Positions 1-8,386 of a stretch of 64,000 nucleotides of DNA are shown here, piece by piece; the first letter of the stretch is position 1, and every line of letters starts with the position of its first letter. The notes below the pieces were generated by a model that did not search any database, was not told where the DNA came from, and saw only the letters and a program-made list of their open reading frames with translations. Position numbers and translations under genes: made by a program. The DNA is from an uncultured Flavihumibacter sp. Its GTDB lineage: Bacteria; Bacteroidota; Bacteroidia; Chitinophagales; Chitinophagaceae. Location: NCBI GenBank assembly GCA_902168105.1, contig CABHOY010000036.1, positions 124,001 to 188,000 on the forward strand, read 5' to 3'.

Positions 1-1070
1 AGTCCTTCTTTCAATATGATACCAAACCCCTGCGCCTGGACCTGGTCCTGAATGGACAGCCGGCCTCCGGCGACAGGTTGTTTGTTTCCGGCGTTGAAAG
101 CAATATCAGCTGGACACAGGAAACAAAAGTGGAGGTAGCACAGATCGGTGCTGCCGACAATTTTGACAGTAAGGTAAAAGAATTAAAACGTGCTCCACAT
201 AATACGCTCGTGTGGGTGGACAGTGCTCAGACCGAAAAATTCACACAGTACGCCAAAGGATTACTACAACGGGGCAGCGATAAACAGGATAGTATATCTA
301 CCGTGGTATTTATCTTAAAACAAGGTGCGGACGCTGTTCCTGACTGGTCAGTTCGGGTCAGCCAGGAGGTTGCCCGCCAGCCGCTTTGTAATATAGCTGG
401 TATGATCGCCGGTAGCGAAAAACCAGACGAATATGTAATATTCTCGGGCCATTATGACCATATCGGTATACTTGCGCCGGTGGAGCAGGATAGCATCGCG
501 AACGGCGCTGATGACGATGCCAGCGGTGTAACGGCTGTGCTGATGCTGGCTAAATACTTCAAAGAACATCCGCCGGTGCGCAGCATTCTGTTTGTGGCTT
601 TCACAGGAGAGGAGATGGGCGGTTACGGTTCCCGCTATTTTTCACGCCAATTAGACCCTGAAAAGATCGTGGCGATGTTCAACATAGAAATGATCGGTAA
701 AGAGTCTAAATTCGGCAAAAACAGCGCTTTTATCACGGGTTACGAGCGCTCTGACTTCGGTCAGATATTAGGCCGTAATCTGGCTGCTTCCAAATTCCGT
801 TTCCATCCCGATCCTTACCCGGAACAACAACTCTTTTACCGTTCTGACAATGCTACGCTGGCAAGACTGGGCGTACCTGCACATACGATCTCCACTACAC
901 AGATCGATAAAGACACTCTGTACCACACTGTGAATGATGAAATGGAAAGCATGGACCTGGACAATATCACGAGCATTATACAGGCAATTGCGACCAGTGC
1001 TACCTCTATTGTAGATGGCAAGGATACTCCTTCCCGGATAGACAAAGCAGCTGTTAGCAGTCGCAGATAG
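1..1070 (+). CDS. M28-family zinc aminopeptidase, 3' part
   Basis: Carboxy-terminal part of a secreted-type M28 metallopeptidase; the frame is open from base 3 and the true start lies outside the window. Metal-site motifs of the family are visible in order: SGHYDHIG (first His ligand), NGADDDASG (bridging Asp), TGEEMGG (catalytic Glu and ligand Glu), NIEMIGK, and a late His in LYHTVNDEM. In many relatives the NIEMIG position carries Asp (DMIG), so Glu here is a small deviation also plausible as a normal variant. The family removes amino-terminal residues from peptides, usually in the periplasm or outside the cell. It is convergent with the next gene, with two bases between the stop codons and no terminator visible. 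Confidence 0.9.
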   Translation, partial: SFFQYDTKPLRLDLVLNGQPASGDRLFVSGVESNISWTQETKVEVAQIGAADNFDSKVKELKRAPHNTLVWVDSAQTEKFTQYAKGLLQRGSDKQDSISTVVFILKQGADAVPDWSVRVSQEVARQPLCNIAGMIAGSEKPDEYVIFSGHYDHIGILAPVEQDSIANGADDDASGVTAVLMLAKYFKEHPPVRSILFVAFTGEEMGGYGSRYFSRQLDPEKIVAMFNIEMIGKESKFGKNSAFITGYERSDFGQILGRNLAASKFRFHPDPYPEQQLFYRSDNATLARLGVPAHTISTTQIDKDTLYHTVNDEMESMDLDNITSIIQAIATSATSIVDGKDTPSRIDKAAVSSRR

Positions 1071-1072
1071 TT

Positions 1073-1747
1073 TTAAGGCACCATCTGGAGGATGATATCC
1101 GGATCAGGGCAGTTGGCGAGGTATTTTTCTCTTTCACTATAGCGGCATACCCCCGGGTAATCGCCATGGTTGCCTTCCATGTCAGTAATGATCTGGAAAT
1201 GAAGGTGAGGGGGCCAGTGGCCGTTCTCAGGAATATCCCCGAAATGTGCAATGATCTGACCGGCAGCTATCCGCATATTTTCATGCAGGCCTTCCAGGTC
1301 GCGCAGGGAAAGATGGCCATAGAGGGTATGGAAAACTTGTCCCTCCAGCTGGTGACGAAGGATGATAGTAGCGCCATAGTCGCCGTGAATATCATTGAAG
1401 CGGAAACTATGGACGGTGCCGTCCATAGGGGCAAATACCGGTGTGCCGGGAGCTCCCCAGATGTCGATCCCGAGGTGCAGACGACGAGGTTCATCAGCTG
1501 TAGAAAAGTGGTTGCTGCGGGAGTAGATGGTGCGGTGTTCTGCATAACCACCTATTCCGAACAGGCATTCATGCTGCGCCAGTTGCTGGTTTACATAATC
1601 GGTGAACTTTTGGGTATCATCAAGTATGTCAGCAGTAAGGGTTGTATTCCTGTCAGTGAAGTCCATGGGCAATAACCTGTCATTTTCAGGATCAAATAAT
1701 ACTACGGGCGGAAAGGGCTGATAACGCGCCAGGATCTTTTCTAACAT
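1073..1747 (-). CDS. M23-family metallopeptidase (LytM-like)
   Basis: A 224-residue protein with a carboxy-terminal M23 domain. Zinc-site residues are seen as HLGID (His91, Asp95) and HLH (His181, His183), with the glycine-rich PMDGTV segment and YGHLS between them. Family members cut peptide cross-links of peptidoglycan. Unusually, no signal peptide or membrane segment is apparent at the amino end, so export is not supported by the sequence; a cytoplasmic or non-cell-wall role is possible. The start ATG at 1747 is the only good one. It stands alone between a convergent peptidase gene and a long palindrome upstream. Confidence 0.85.
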   Translation of the reverse strand: MLEKILARYQPFPPVVLFDPENDRLLPMDFTDRNTTLTADILDDTQKFTDYVNQQLAQHECLFGIGGYAEHRTIYSRSNHFSTADEPRRLHLGIDIWGAPGTPVFAPMDGTVHSFRFNDIHGDYGATIILRHQLEGQVFHTLYGHLSLRDLEGLHENMRIAAGQIIAHFGDIPENGHWPPHLHFQIITDMEGNHGDYPGVCRYSEREKYLANCPDPDIILQMVP

Positions 1748-2035
1748 GCTGATGGGTTGAGAGCGGCAAAATACAAAAAGTGCGCTTTATGTGAGAAGTC
1801 AACATGGAACTGGTATAGCTAATTCCTTAAAATGGGTTACAGTTTCTTTGAGGTGTATACTATTCCAGGATTAAACCAGGACTATACAAGGCTTATACAA
1901 GGCTTAACTTACGTTCATCCTACGTCTTTGAACGTAAGATGAACGTAAGTTAAGCCTTGTATAAGCCTTGTATAGTCCTGATTTAATACAGATCAAATGG
2001 GAACTGTCTTAATTATGAAGATAGGTAACATTACC
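1748..2035. other. Intergenic region carrying a long palindrome
   Basis: No gene seen. The stretch lies between the M23 gene start and the leuS terminator, and its main content is the near-perfect inverted repeat at 1870-1987. Adjacent bases are AT-rich without recognisable coding signal. Confidence 0.7.
1870..1987. repeat. Long near-perfect inverted repeat (50-bp arms)
   Basis: Arms 1870-1919 and 1938-1987 are reverse complements over 50 bp with one mismatch (the inner 42 bp, 1878-1919/1938-1979, are perfect). The 18-base centre holds a smaller palindrome, TACGT (1921-1925) with ACGTA (1932-1936). Each arm itself contains the direct repeat TATACAAGGCT twice in a row. There is no T-run after it, so it is not a normal terminator, and it encodes no protein. 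Function unknown; it could be a mobile palindromic repeat or a cruciform/protein-binding site. Confidence 0.9.
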
Positions 2036-2106
2036 TCCTGAATAAGATAAATGAAAAAAGGCGCCTCATTAGCCATGAGACGCCTTTTCATTTATCTTAT
2101 TCAGGA
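2036..2106 (-). terminator. leuS terminator, very long stem
   Basis: Begins one base after the leuS stop codon. Outer arms 2036-2053 and 2089-2106 pair perfectly over 18 bp; inner arms 2056-2069 and 2075-2088 pair over 14 bp with one mismatch around the loop TAGCC. A/T-rich stretches flank the GC core on both strands, so it can stop transcription in either direction. Confidence 0.85.
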
Positions 2107-4875
2107 TCAAACAACTACGTTGATCATCCTGCCTTTTACTATCACTACTTTCTTAACCGGTTTTCCTTCCATCCATCGTTGAATGGCATCGTTGGTCAGT
2201 ACTTCTTTTTCGATGGACGCATTGTCGGCATCGAGCGGAAAGCTTAACTCTGTACGTGTTTTACCATTAACGGCGATCGGGTAGTTGAAGGCGCTTTCTT
2301 TAGTGTATTTTTCTTCAAATACAGGATAAGGAGCGTCCAGGATACTGTTTGTATTACCAAGTTGGTGCCACAGCTCTTCTGCGATATGAGGAGCATAAGG
2401 CGTGAGCAGGATCAGTACTGGTTCCAGTACGCTACGCTTGTTGCATTTCAGGCTGCTCAGTTCATTCACACAGATCATGAACTGGCTTACAGCAGTATTG
2501 TAAGAGAAGTTCTCTGTATCCGCATCTATCTTCTGGATAGTCTTGTGCAGTATTTTCAGTTCTTCTGGTGTTGCAGGAGCATCTTTCACAATAACACCTT
2601 TCTGCTCGTCGGCAAACAGGCGCCACAGCTTTTTAAGGAAGCGGTGTACCCCTTCAATACCTTTGGTATCCCATGGTTTTGACTGTTCTACTGGTCCGAG
2701 GAACATTTCGTACATACGGAAAGTATCAGCACCGAACTTTTCTACAACGTCATCCGGGTTGACAGTGTTGTACTTCCCTTTACTCATCTTCTCCAGCACA
2801 ACGCCACAGATGTATTTGCCGTCTTCCAGTATAAATTCAGCGTCTTTGTTATTTGGACGCCAGTTGCGGAATGCCTCAACATCCAGCTCCAGACCGTCTA
2901 CGATGTTTACATCTGTATGTAATTCGTCAGTTTCGTACTGGTCTTTCAAACCATGAGAAACGTAGGTATTAGTGCCACGAACACGATATACCATACGGGA
3001 ACTACCACCGATCATACCCTGGTTGATCAGTTTCTTATATGGCTCCTGGAAACCGATATATCCCAGGTCGTACAATGCTTTCGTCCACATACGGGAATAT
3101 AGCAGGTGTCCTACGGCATGTTCTGTACCACCAACATAAACATCTACCTGGTTCCAGTAATCGGTCGCTGCGCGGCCTGCAAATTCCTGTGTGTTCTTAG
3201 GATCTGCGTAACGAAGGAAATACCAGCTACTGCCGGCATAACCAGGCATAGTATTGGTTTCGCGCTTGGTATCCGCATCAATGTTCACCCAGTCGGTGAT
3301 ATTGGCCAGCGGGCCTTCTCCCTCTTCACCTGGTTTATAGTTCTCCACATGCGGCAAGGTAACCGGGAGTTCTTTTTCGTCCAGTGCGTAAGGGGTACCG
3401 TTTTTATAAACGATCGGGAATGGCTCGCCCCAGTAACGCTGGCGGCTGAAGCCTGAGTCCCTCATCTTATAATTGATCTGGCGTTTGCCGATGCCCATTT
3501 CTTCTATCTTGTCAGCAACAACATCCATTGCCGCACGCATGGTCATGCCGTCCAGGAAGTCGCTATGCTGCAGGGTGGCATCTTTGGTAGGATTGGCTTC
3601 TTCTCCGTTGTAGGCGTCTCCGATGATGTTGGTGATCGGAATGTTGAAGTGTTTGGCAAAGGAGAAGTCACGCTGATCGCCGCAAGGCACAGCCATGATA
3701 GCACCAGTACCGTATCCTGCCAGTACATATTCAGAGATCCATACCGGGATGCGGCGGCCGTTGAACGGATTGAGCACATAAGCGCCGGTAAAGCAACCGG
3801 TGATCTGTTTCACCTCTGCCATACGCTCACGCTCAGAACGGCTCTGTACATAGTCCAGGTACTTTTCTACTTCCGCTTTCTGGGCTTCTGTAGTGATCTG
3901 GCTTACCAGGTCATGTTCAGGCGCCAGTACCATAAAGTCTACACCGAAAATGGTATCGGGACGGGTTGTATATACAGTTACTGCGCTGCCAGCTATACCG
4001 TCAACCGCAAAAGTCACTTCAGCACCCTGGCTCTTACCGATCCAGTTACGCTGCATCTCTTTCATGGCATCGCTGTAGGCAACTGTGTCCAGGCCTTCCA
4101 GCAGTCGGTTAGCATATTCAGTGATACGCAGGAACCACTGTCTCATTTTCTTTTTGACAACAGGGAAACCACCACGTTCGCTCACACCGTTCACCACTTC
4201 GTCGTTAGCCAGTACTGTACCCAGTGCCGCACACCAGTTAACTTCCGCAAAGGCCAGGAAAGCCAGACGGTAGTGCATGAGGATCTCACGCTGACGTACT
4301 TCGCTGAATTGTTTCCATTCTTCGGCAGTAAAGCTGATGCTACGGTCGCCCGGACATTCATACCCCTTATTGCCTGACTTTTCAAAAGCGGCGATCAGAG
4401 TTTCAATATGTTCGGCCTTTTGGAGGGAACGGTTGAACCAGCTGTTGAACAGCTGGAGGAAGATCCATTGTGTCCATTTATAATAACCCGGATCGCTGGT
4501 TTTTACTTCGCGTTCCCAGTCAAAACTGAATCCTATATTGTCCAGCTGCCTGCGGAAGGCGGCCAGGTTATTCGCGGTAGTAACTGCCGGATGCTGACCT
4601 GTTTCCAGTGCATATTGTTCTGCCGGCAAACCAAAGGCGTCCCATCCCATAGGGTGGAGTACGTTAAATCCCTTTAGTCTTTTATAACGGGCATATATAT
4701 CAGATGAAATATACCCCAGTGGGTGACCCACATGGAGCCCTGCCCCTGATGGGTAGGGAAACATATCCAGTACATAACATTTGGGCTTGGGGCTATCGTT
4801 GCTGACCTGGTAAGCCTTTGTGTCTACCCAGTGTGCCTGCCACTTTTTCTCAATCGCCCTGAAATTGTATTCCAT
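2107..4875 (-). CDS. leuS: Leucyl-tRNA synthetase
   Basis: Class I aminoacyl-tRNA synthetase that charges tRNA-Leu in the cytoplasm, 922 residues from the chosen start. The HIGH signature is HVGH at residues 48-51 after YPSGAGL, and the KMSKS loop is KMSKG near residue 696. A CP1 editing domain lies between (TTRPDTIFG, GTGAIMAVP motifs). The frame is open 29 codons further upstream to 4962, but the conserved start MEYNFRAIEKKWQ is at 4875 and a -7 promoter box sits at 4960-4967, which would place the longer start inside the promoter. Divergent from ftsX. Confidence 0.98.
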   Translation of the reverse strand: MEYNFRAIEKKWQAHWVDTKAYQVSNDSPKPKCYVLDMFPYPSGAGLHVGHPLGYISSDIYARYKRLKGFNVLHPMGWDAFGLPAEQYALETGQHPAVTTANNLAAFRRQLDNIGFSFDWEREVKTSDPGYYKWTQWIFLQLFNSWFNRSLQKAEHIETLIAAFEKSGNKGYECPGDRSISFTAEEWKQFSEVRQREILMHYRLAFLAFAEVNWCAALGTVLANDEVVNGVSERGGFPVVKKKMRQWFLRITEYANRLLEGLDTVAYSDAMKEMQRNWIGKSQGAEVTFAVDGIAGSAVTVYTTRPDTIFGVDFMVLAPEHDLVSQITTEAQKAEVEKYLDYVQSRSERERMAEVKQITGCFTGAYVLNPFNGRRIPVWISEYVLAGYGTGAIMAVPCGDQRDFSFAKHFNIPITNIIGDAYNGEEANPTKDATLQHSDFLDGMTMRAAMDVVADKIEEMGIGKRQINYKMRDSGFSRQRYWGEPFPIVYKNGTPYALDEKELPVTLPHVENYKPGEEGEGPLANITDWVNIDADTKRETNTMPGYAGSSWYFLRYADPKNTQEFAGRAATDYWNQVDVYVGGTEHAVGHLLYSRMWTKALYDLGYIGFQEPYKKLINQGMIGGSSRMVYRVRGTNTYVSHGLKDQYETDELHTDVNIVDGLELDVEAFRNWRPNNKDAEFILEDGKYICGVVLEKMSKGKYNTVNPDDVVEKFGADTFRMYEMFLGPVEQSKPWDTKGIEGVHRFLKKLWRLFADEQKGVIVKDAPATPEELKILHKTIQKIDADTENFSYNTAVSQFMICVNELSSLKCNKRSVLEPVLILLTPYAPHIAEELWHQLGNTNSILDAPYPVFEEKYTKESAFNYPIAVNGKTRTELSFPLDADNASIEKEVLTNDAIQRWMEGKPVKKVVIVKGRMINVVV

Positions 4876-4959
4876 ATAATAATTAATAATCTGTCTGATC
4901 TGCGCATGGACCTCTGTTGAATGCCCATGCATTGAGCTTAAAATAACGTTAAAGGATGA

Positions 4960-4967
4960 CAAAAGTA
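4960..4967 (-). promoter_or_regulatory. leuS -7 promoter box
   Basis: On the minus strand this reads TACTTTTG, a full match to the Bacteroidota -7 consensus TAnnTTTG. Transcription would start near 4952, giving a leader of about 75 bases to the chosen leuS start. No clear -33 TTG is seen. Confidence 0.6.
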
Positions 4968-5015
4968 AACATAACTGCTAATTTTTATTATTTTCGCCAT
5001 TAAACGGTTAGATTA

Positions 5016-5891
5016 ATGGCGCAGCAACCCGGCAAATCATCTTCTAAGAAATCCAAACCTTCCTATCTCTACTCTATTATTGGGGTGGCTCTGGTCCTGT
5101 TTCTACTGGGTACTCTCGGCCTGATCGTTATACATGCCAATAAACTAAGTGAATTCTTTAAGGAAAGTATTGAAATACAGGTGATCCTGCGGGATAACGT
5201 GAAGGAAGAACAGGCAATTGCCCTGCGCGATTCCATCGCTTCCCGGCCCTATGTGAAGTCTATTGAATACGTGTCCAAAGATATGGCCGCTGAGCGCTTC
5301 AAAAAGGAATTTGGAGAGGATTTCATCACCCTTTTGCAATATAACCCTTTATACGCCAGCATCAACATCAAGGCCAACGCCCGTTATGTAAATCCGGACA
5401 GCCTGAGAGTGATTGAAGCTAACCTGACGCAGCAGAACATTGTAAGGGAGATCTCTTATCAAAGAGGACTGGTAAGCAAATTGAATGAAAATGTGCGGAA
5501 GATAGGACTGGTAATACTGGGTATCTGTATATTACTTTGCCTGGTTGTGATCGTACTGATCGACAACACGATCCGCCTGGCGATGTTCAGCAACCGTTTC
5601 CTGATCAAGACCATGCAGATGGTGGGAGCTACCCGCTGGTTCATTGCAAAACCGTTTGACTTCCGCAGTATTATTAATGGCGCACTGAGTGCGATACTCG
5701 CTATAGCCGGGGTGATCGGCATCGTCTATGGCGCCGATCAGTTGCTGCCGGAACTGGCAGGTATGAGGGATTACTTTATGATGTCTGTGCTGTTCATCGG
5801 CATGATCGTCATCGGGATCTGTATATCACTGGTAAGTACCCACCGTTCAGTAATGAAATACCTACGTTTAAAACTGGACGATCTATATTAA
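5016..5891 (+). CDS. ftsX: Cell division protein FtsX
   Basis: ABC-transporter-like permease subunit that works with FtsE to control peptidoglycan hydrolases at the division site in the inner membrane. The 291-residue protein has a short basic cytoplasmic start (about residues 1-20, KSSSKKSK), a first membrane segment at about 24-42, a periplasmic domain with the family's SIEIQVILRDN segment, and three further membrane segments from about 160 to 285. Length and topology fit FtsX. No ftsE is adjacent, which is usual in Bacteroidota. It is followed after 25 bases by the DUF3098 gene, likely co-transcribed. Confidence 0.95.
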   Translation: MAQQPGKSSSKKSKPSYLYSIIGVALVLFLLGTLGLIVIHANKLSEFFKESIEIQVILRDNVKEEQAIALRDSIASRPYVKSIEYVSKDMAAERFKKEFGEDFITLLQYNPLYASINIKANARYVNPDSLRVIEANLTQQNIVREISYQRGLVSKLNENVRKIGLVILGICILLCLVVIVLIDNTIRLAMFSNRFLIKTMQMVGATRWFIAKPFDFRSIINGALSAILAIAGVIGIVYGADQLLPELAGMRDYFMMSVLFIGMIVIGICISLVSTHRSVMKYLRLKLDDLY

Positions 5892-5916
5892 TCTGATAAT
5901 TACACCATACGATAAT

Positions 5917-6183
5917 ATGAGTAAAACATCCAAGCATATCAGCGCTGAAAAAGAGGGTATAGACGCACGCCCTGTTTTTGCAAAGGAAAATTACAAGTTC
6001 ATGATTGCCGGACTGGCTATCGTTGTAATAGGTTTCCTGTTAATGATGGGAGGCGACAGCAATGATCCCAATTCATTCAAACCTGAAGAAGTATACAGCT
6101 TCCGCCGTATTACCCTCGCACCAATCGTTATTGTATTGGGGTTGATCGTAGAGGTTTATGCCATTATGCGCAGACCTAAATAA
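5917..6183 (+). CDS. DUF3098 small membrane protein
   Basis: An 88-residue protein with two membrane segments (about 30-46 and 67-83) separated by a conserved short loop with PEEVYSFRR. This matches the DUF3098 family, found in Bacteroidota directly after ftsX. Function unknown; the position 25 bases after ftsX and before uppP suggests a role in envelope growth or division. A terminator follows the stop codon. Confidence 0.9.
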   Translation: MSKTSKHISAEKEGIDARPVFAKENYKFMIAGLAIVVIGFLLMMGGDSNDPNSFKPEEVYSFRRITLAPIVIVLGLIVEVYAIMRRPK

Positions 6184-6212
6184 GGGCGGATACAAAATAT
6201 TGAATTGTTCAC

Positions 6213-6241
6213 GGCGATGAAATGCTCATCGCCTTTTTTTT
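6213..6241 (+). terminator. Rho-independent terminator after DUF3098 gene
   Basis: GGCGATGA (6213-6220) pairs with TCATCGCC (6226-6233) around a five-base loop, followed by eight T. Confidence 0.93.
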
Positions 6242-6280
6242 GATAAACAATACCTGAATACTTAAATTATTTTAATTGTC

Positions 6281-7081
6281 ATGGAGATCTGGCAGGCGAT
6301 TATTATCGCGATTGTAGAAGGGTTGACCGAATTTTTACCTGTATCATCTACAGGGCATATGGTCATCACCAGTGCATTGTTAAACCTCAATAAAGATGAG
6401 TTTACAAAGTTGTTCGAAGTTTGTATACAGTTGGGTGCGATCCTGGCAGTTGTTGTTTTATACTGGAAGAAGTTCCTGGTATTCGATAAGGACAGGGTCA
6501 ATTTTTATATCAAACTGATTGTCGCCGTTTTGCCGGCCCTGATAGTTGGATATTTATTCGCAGATAAAATTGATGCGCTGCTGGAAAGTCCGCTGGTAGT
6601 AGGTATCAGTTTACTATTGGGAGGTATTGTACTGTTATTTGTGGACAACTGGTTTACACAGCCGACAATAGAAAAAGATGAGGAAATGAACATTTTCAGG
6701 GCTTTACGTGTTGGTTTCTGGCAGTGTGTGGCAATGATACCAGGTGTGAGCCGCAGTGCGGCGACCATTATCGGTGGTATGCAACAAAAGCTGACCCGCA
6801 ACGTAGCTGCGGAGTTTTCCTTTTTCCTGGCAGTGCCTACTATGGCCGCTGCTACCGGATATAAACTGTTGAAAGGAAGAGAGCTGCTGATGTCAAACAC
6901 CGAGAACCTGAAACTGTTGCTGATCGGAAATATCGTTGCGTTTGTTGTGGCAATGATCGCTATTAAGTTCTTCATTAACGCCCTGAAAAAGTATGGTTTC
7001 AGAGTATGGGGATACTATCGTATTGTGGTAGGTATAGCCATTCTGGTGGCCATAGGCTTGGGTTACAAATTATCTGTGTAA
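6281..7081 (+). CDS. uppP: Undecaprenyl-diphosphatase (UppP/BacA)
   Basis: Integral membrane enzyme that removes a phosphate from undecaprenyl diphosphate, recycling the lipid carrier for peptidoglycan and other surface polymers; also a bacitracin resistance factor. The 266-residue protein shows the two family signatures: EGLTEFLPVSSTGH (residues 13-26, catalytic Glu pair) and PGVSRSAATI (about residues 156-165). It has seven to eight hydrophobic segments. Set between terminators on both sides, so transcribed alone although it follows ftsX and DUF3098. Confidence 0.97.
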   Translation: MEIWQAIIIAIVEGLTEFLPVSSTGHMVITSALLNLNKDEFTKLFEVCIQLGAILAVVVLYWKKFLVFDKDRVNFYIKLIVAVLPALIVGYLFADKIDALLESPLVVGISLLLGGIVLLFVDNWFTQPTIEKDEEMNIFRALRVGFWQCVAMIPGVSRSAATIIGGMQQKLTRNVAAEFSFFLAVPTMAAATGYKLLKGRELLMSNTENLKLLLIGNIVAFVVAMIAIKFFINALKKYGFRVWGYYRIVVGIAILVAIGLGYKLSV

Positions 7082-7107
7082 GCTAGTTCTTTAAATAGAA
7101 GAAAAGG

Positions 7108-7135
7108 CCCAGGCAGTCATCTGCCTGGGTTTTTT
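7108..7135 (+). terminator. uppP terminator
   Basis: CCCAGGCAG (7108-7116) pairs with CTGCCTGGG (7121-7129) around TCAT, followed by a six-base T-run. Confidence 0.95.
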
Positions 7136-7156
7136 ATATTAATCCCAATATTATTT

Positions 7157-8386
7157 ATGAGAGTTGTTCCCCTTTTTCTCTGCTGCATGCTGATGGTCTG
7201 TACTTCCATCGCACAACGTAATTACGTGCCCGGTGTGATCATTACTTTACAGAATGATTCATTGAAAGGGTTTATAGATTTCCGTAACTGGTATCAGGCA
7301 CCGACGGAGATCGTTTTTAAGGAGAGCCTGTCGAATAAGACAGAACAACACTTTAGGCCCGCTGATATCAAAGGATTTAAAGTGGCCGAGCCGGAGGTAG
7401 AATATGTGAGCCGGAAACTTAGTATAGATATTACCAAACAGAGCCTTACTAAGTTGACTGAGATATTCCCGACTATCGTGCAGGACACTCCGGTATTTCT
7501 GATGAGAATGGTAACAGGGCGCTATAATCTGTATGAGTACATAGATGTACATTCAAGAGAACATTACATATATGATGCTCAGGATGTTCCTCCAACAGAA
7601 CTGGTATACGCAGAGCGTTACATAGATCGTCCTTCCGGCGGAGGTATTTTCAAGGATGAAAAATATAAATACCAGTTAGCGGATCTGTTTGCAGATAATA
7701 AAGCGCTGGCTGCAAAAGCAGTAAAAGTGGCGTATCGCGAAGCTAACCTGACAAAGCTTTTTCTGGACTATAACAACTACAAAGGGCAGGGAACACAGAA
7801 TACCGTAACGGTGCAAAAGAAAAACCGCCAGCCGGTGGCATACGGTATTATGGGGGGACTTGCGTTTAATAGCTATCCTTTCAGTGGGCCTGCTCCTTTA
7901 GGGCAGGCAGATTATGAAGATTCTAAAGAGCCAATAGGCGGTATCTGGGTAGACATACCTATAGGGCGTAGTGGCCGTGATTTTTCATTCGTGGCGGAAC
8001 TGTTATATAAAAAGCTGGATGCGAAGGGGAGCGGAATTACATCCCCGGCTAGGAAGTATCATCTGGCATTTGGTTACCTGCAGCTAAATACAATGGTCAG
8101 ATACACTTATCCGATTAAAGGCCTTGTAAAACCATATATAAATGCGGGGATGGGAAATGGGCTTCTGATAAAGACAATTGCAAACTCTGTGGGCAGTGAA
8201 GCCAATCCCCAGGAGCTTGTTGACGGCCCCCGGAAATACGAGCAGACAGCAATGGCCGGGATAGGAGTAAAGGTCCGTAAGGTGAACATAGAGGCACGGT
8301 ACACAACGGGTAACGGATTTTCTCCTTATTCAGGTAGCAAAACCCCTGTTCGTAGCCTTCAGGTCCTTGCCGGTTACAGCTTCTAA
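7157..8386 (+). CDS. Predicted outer-membrane beta-barrel protein
   Basis: A 409-residue protein with a signal peptide (residues 1-19, cleavage after TSIAQ). The first half, with YVPGVIITLQNDSLKGFIDFRNW, resembles a domain common to uncharacterised secreted Bacteroidota proteins; the second half (from about residue 225) alternates short strands with glycine turns and ends in an aromatic residue (LAGYSF), as expected of a small outer-membrane beta-barrel of the PorT-like type. The ligand and role are unknown. It overlaps the convergent alanine dehydrogenase gene by four bases at the 3' end. Confidence 0.7.
   Translation: MRVVPLFLCCMLMVCTSIAQRNYVPGVIITLQNDSLKGFIDFRNWYQAPTEIVFKESLSNKTEQHFRPADIKGFKVAEPEVEYVSRKLSIDITKQSLTKLTEIFPTIVQDTPVFLMRMVTGRYNLYEYIDVHSREHYIYDAQDVPPTELVYAERYIDRPSGGGIFKDEKYKYQLADLFADNKALAAKAVKVAYREANLTKLFLDYNNYKGQGTQNTVTVQKKNRQPVAYGIMGGLAFNSYPFSGPAPLGQADYEDSKEPIGGIWVDIPIGRSGRDFSFVAELLYKKLDAKGSGITSPARKYHLAFGYLQLNTMVRYTYPIKGLVKPYINAGMGNGLLIKTIANSVGSEANPQELVDGPRKYEQTAMAGIGVKVRKVNIEARYTTGNGFSPYSGSKTPVRSLQVLAGYSF

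Noticed and set aside
1166..1675. Open frame antisense to the M23 gene
   Set aside because: The other strand has full M23 motifs; this frame shows no domain and is a shadow.
3565..4377. Long frame antisense to leuS
   Set aside because: Leucyl-tRNA synthetase motifs are continuous on the other strand.
4876..4962. Upstream extension of leuS to 4962
   Set aside because: The start would overlap the -7 box, and the conserved start is at 4875.
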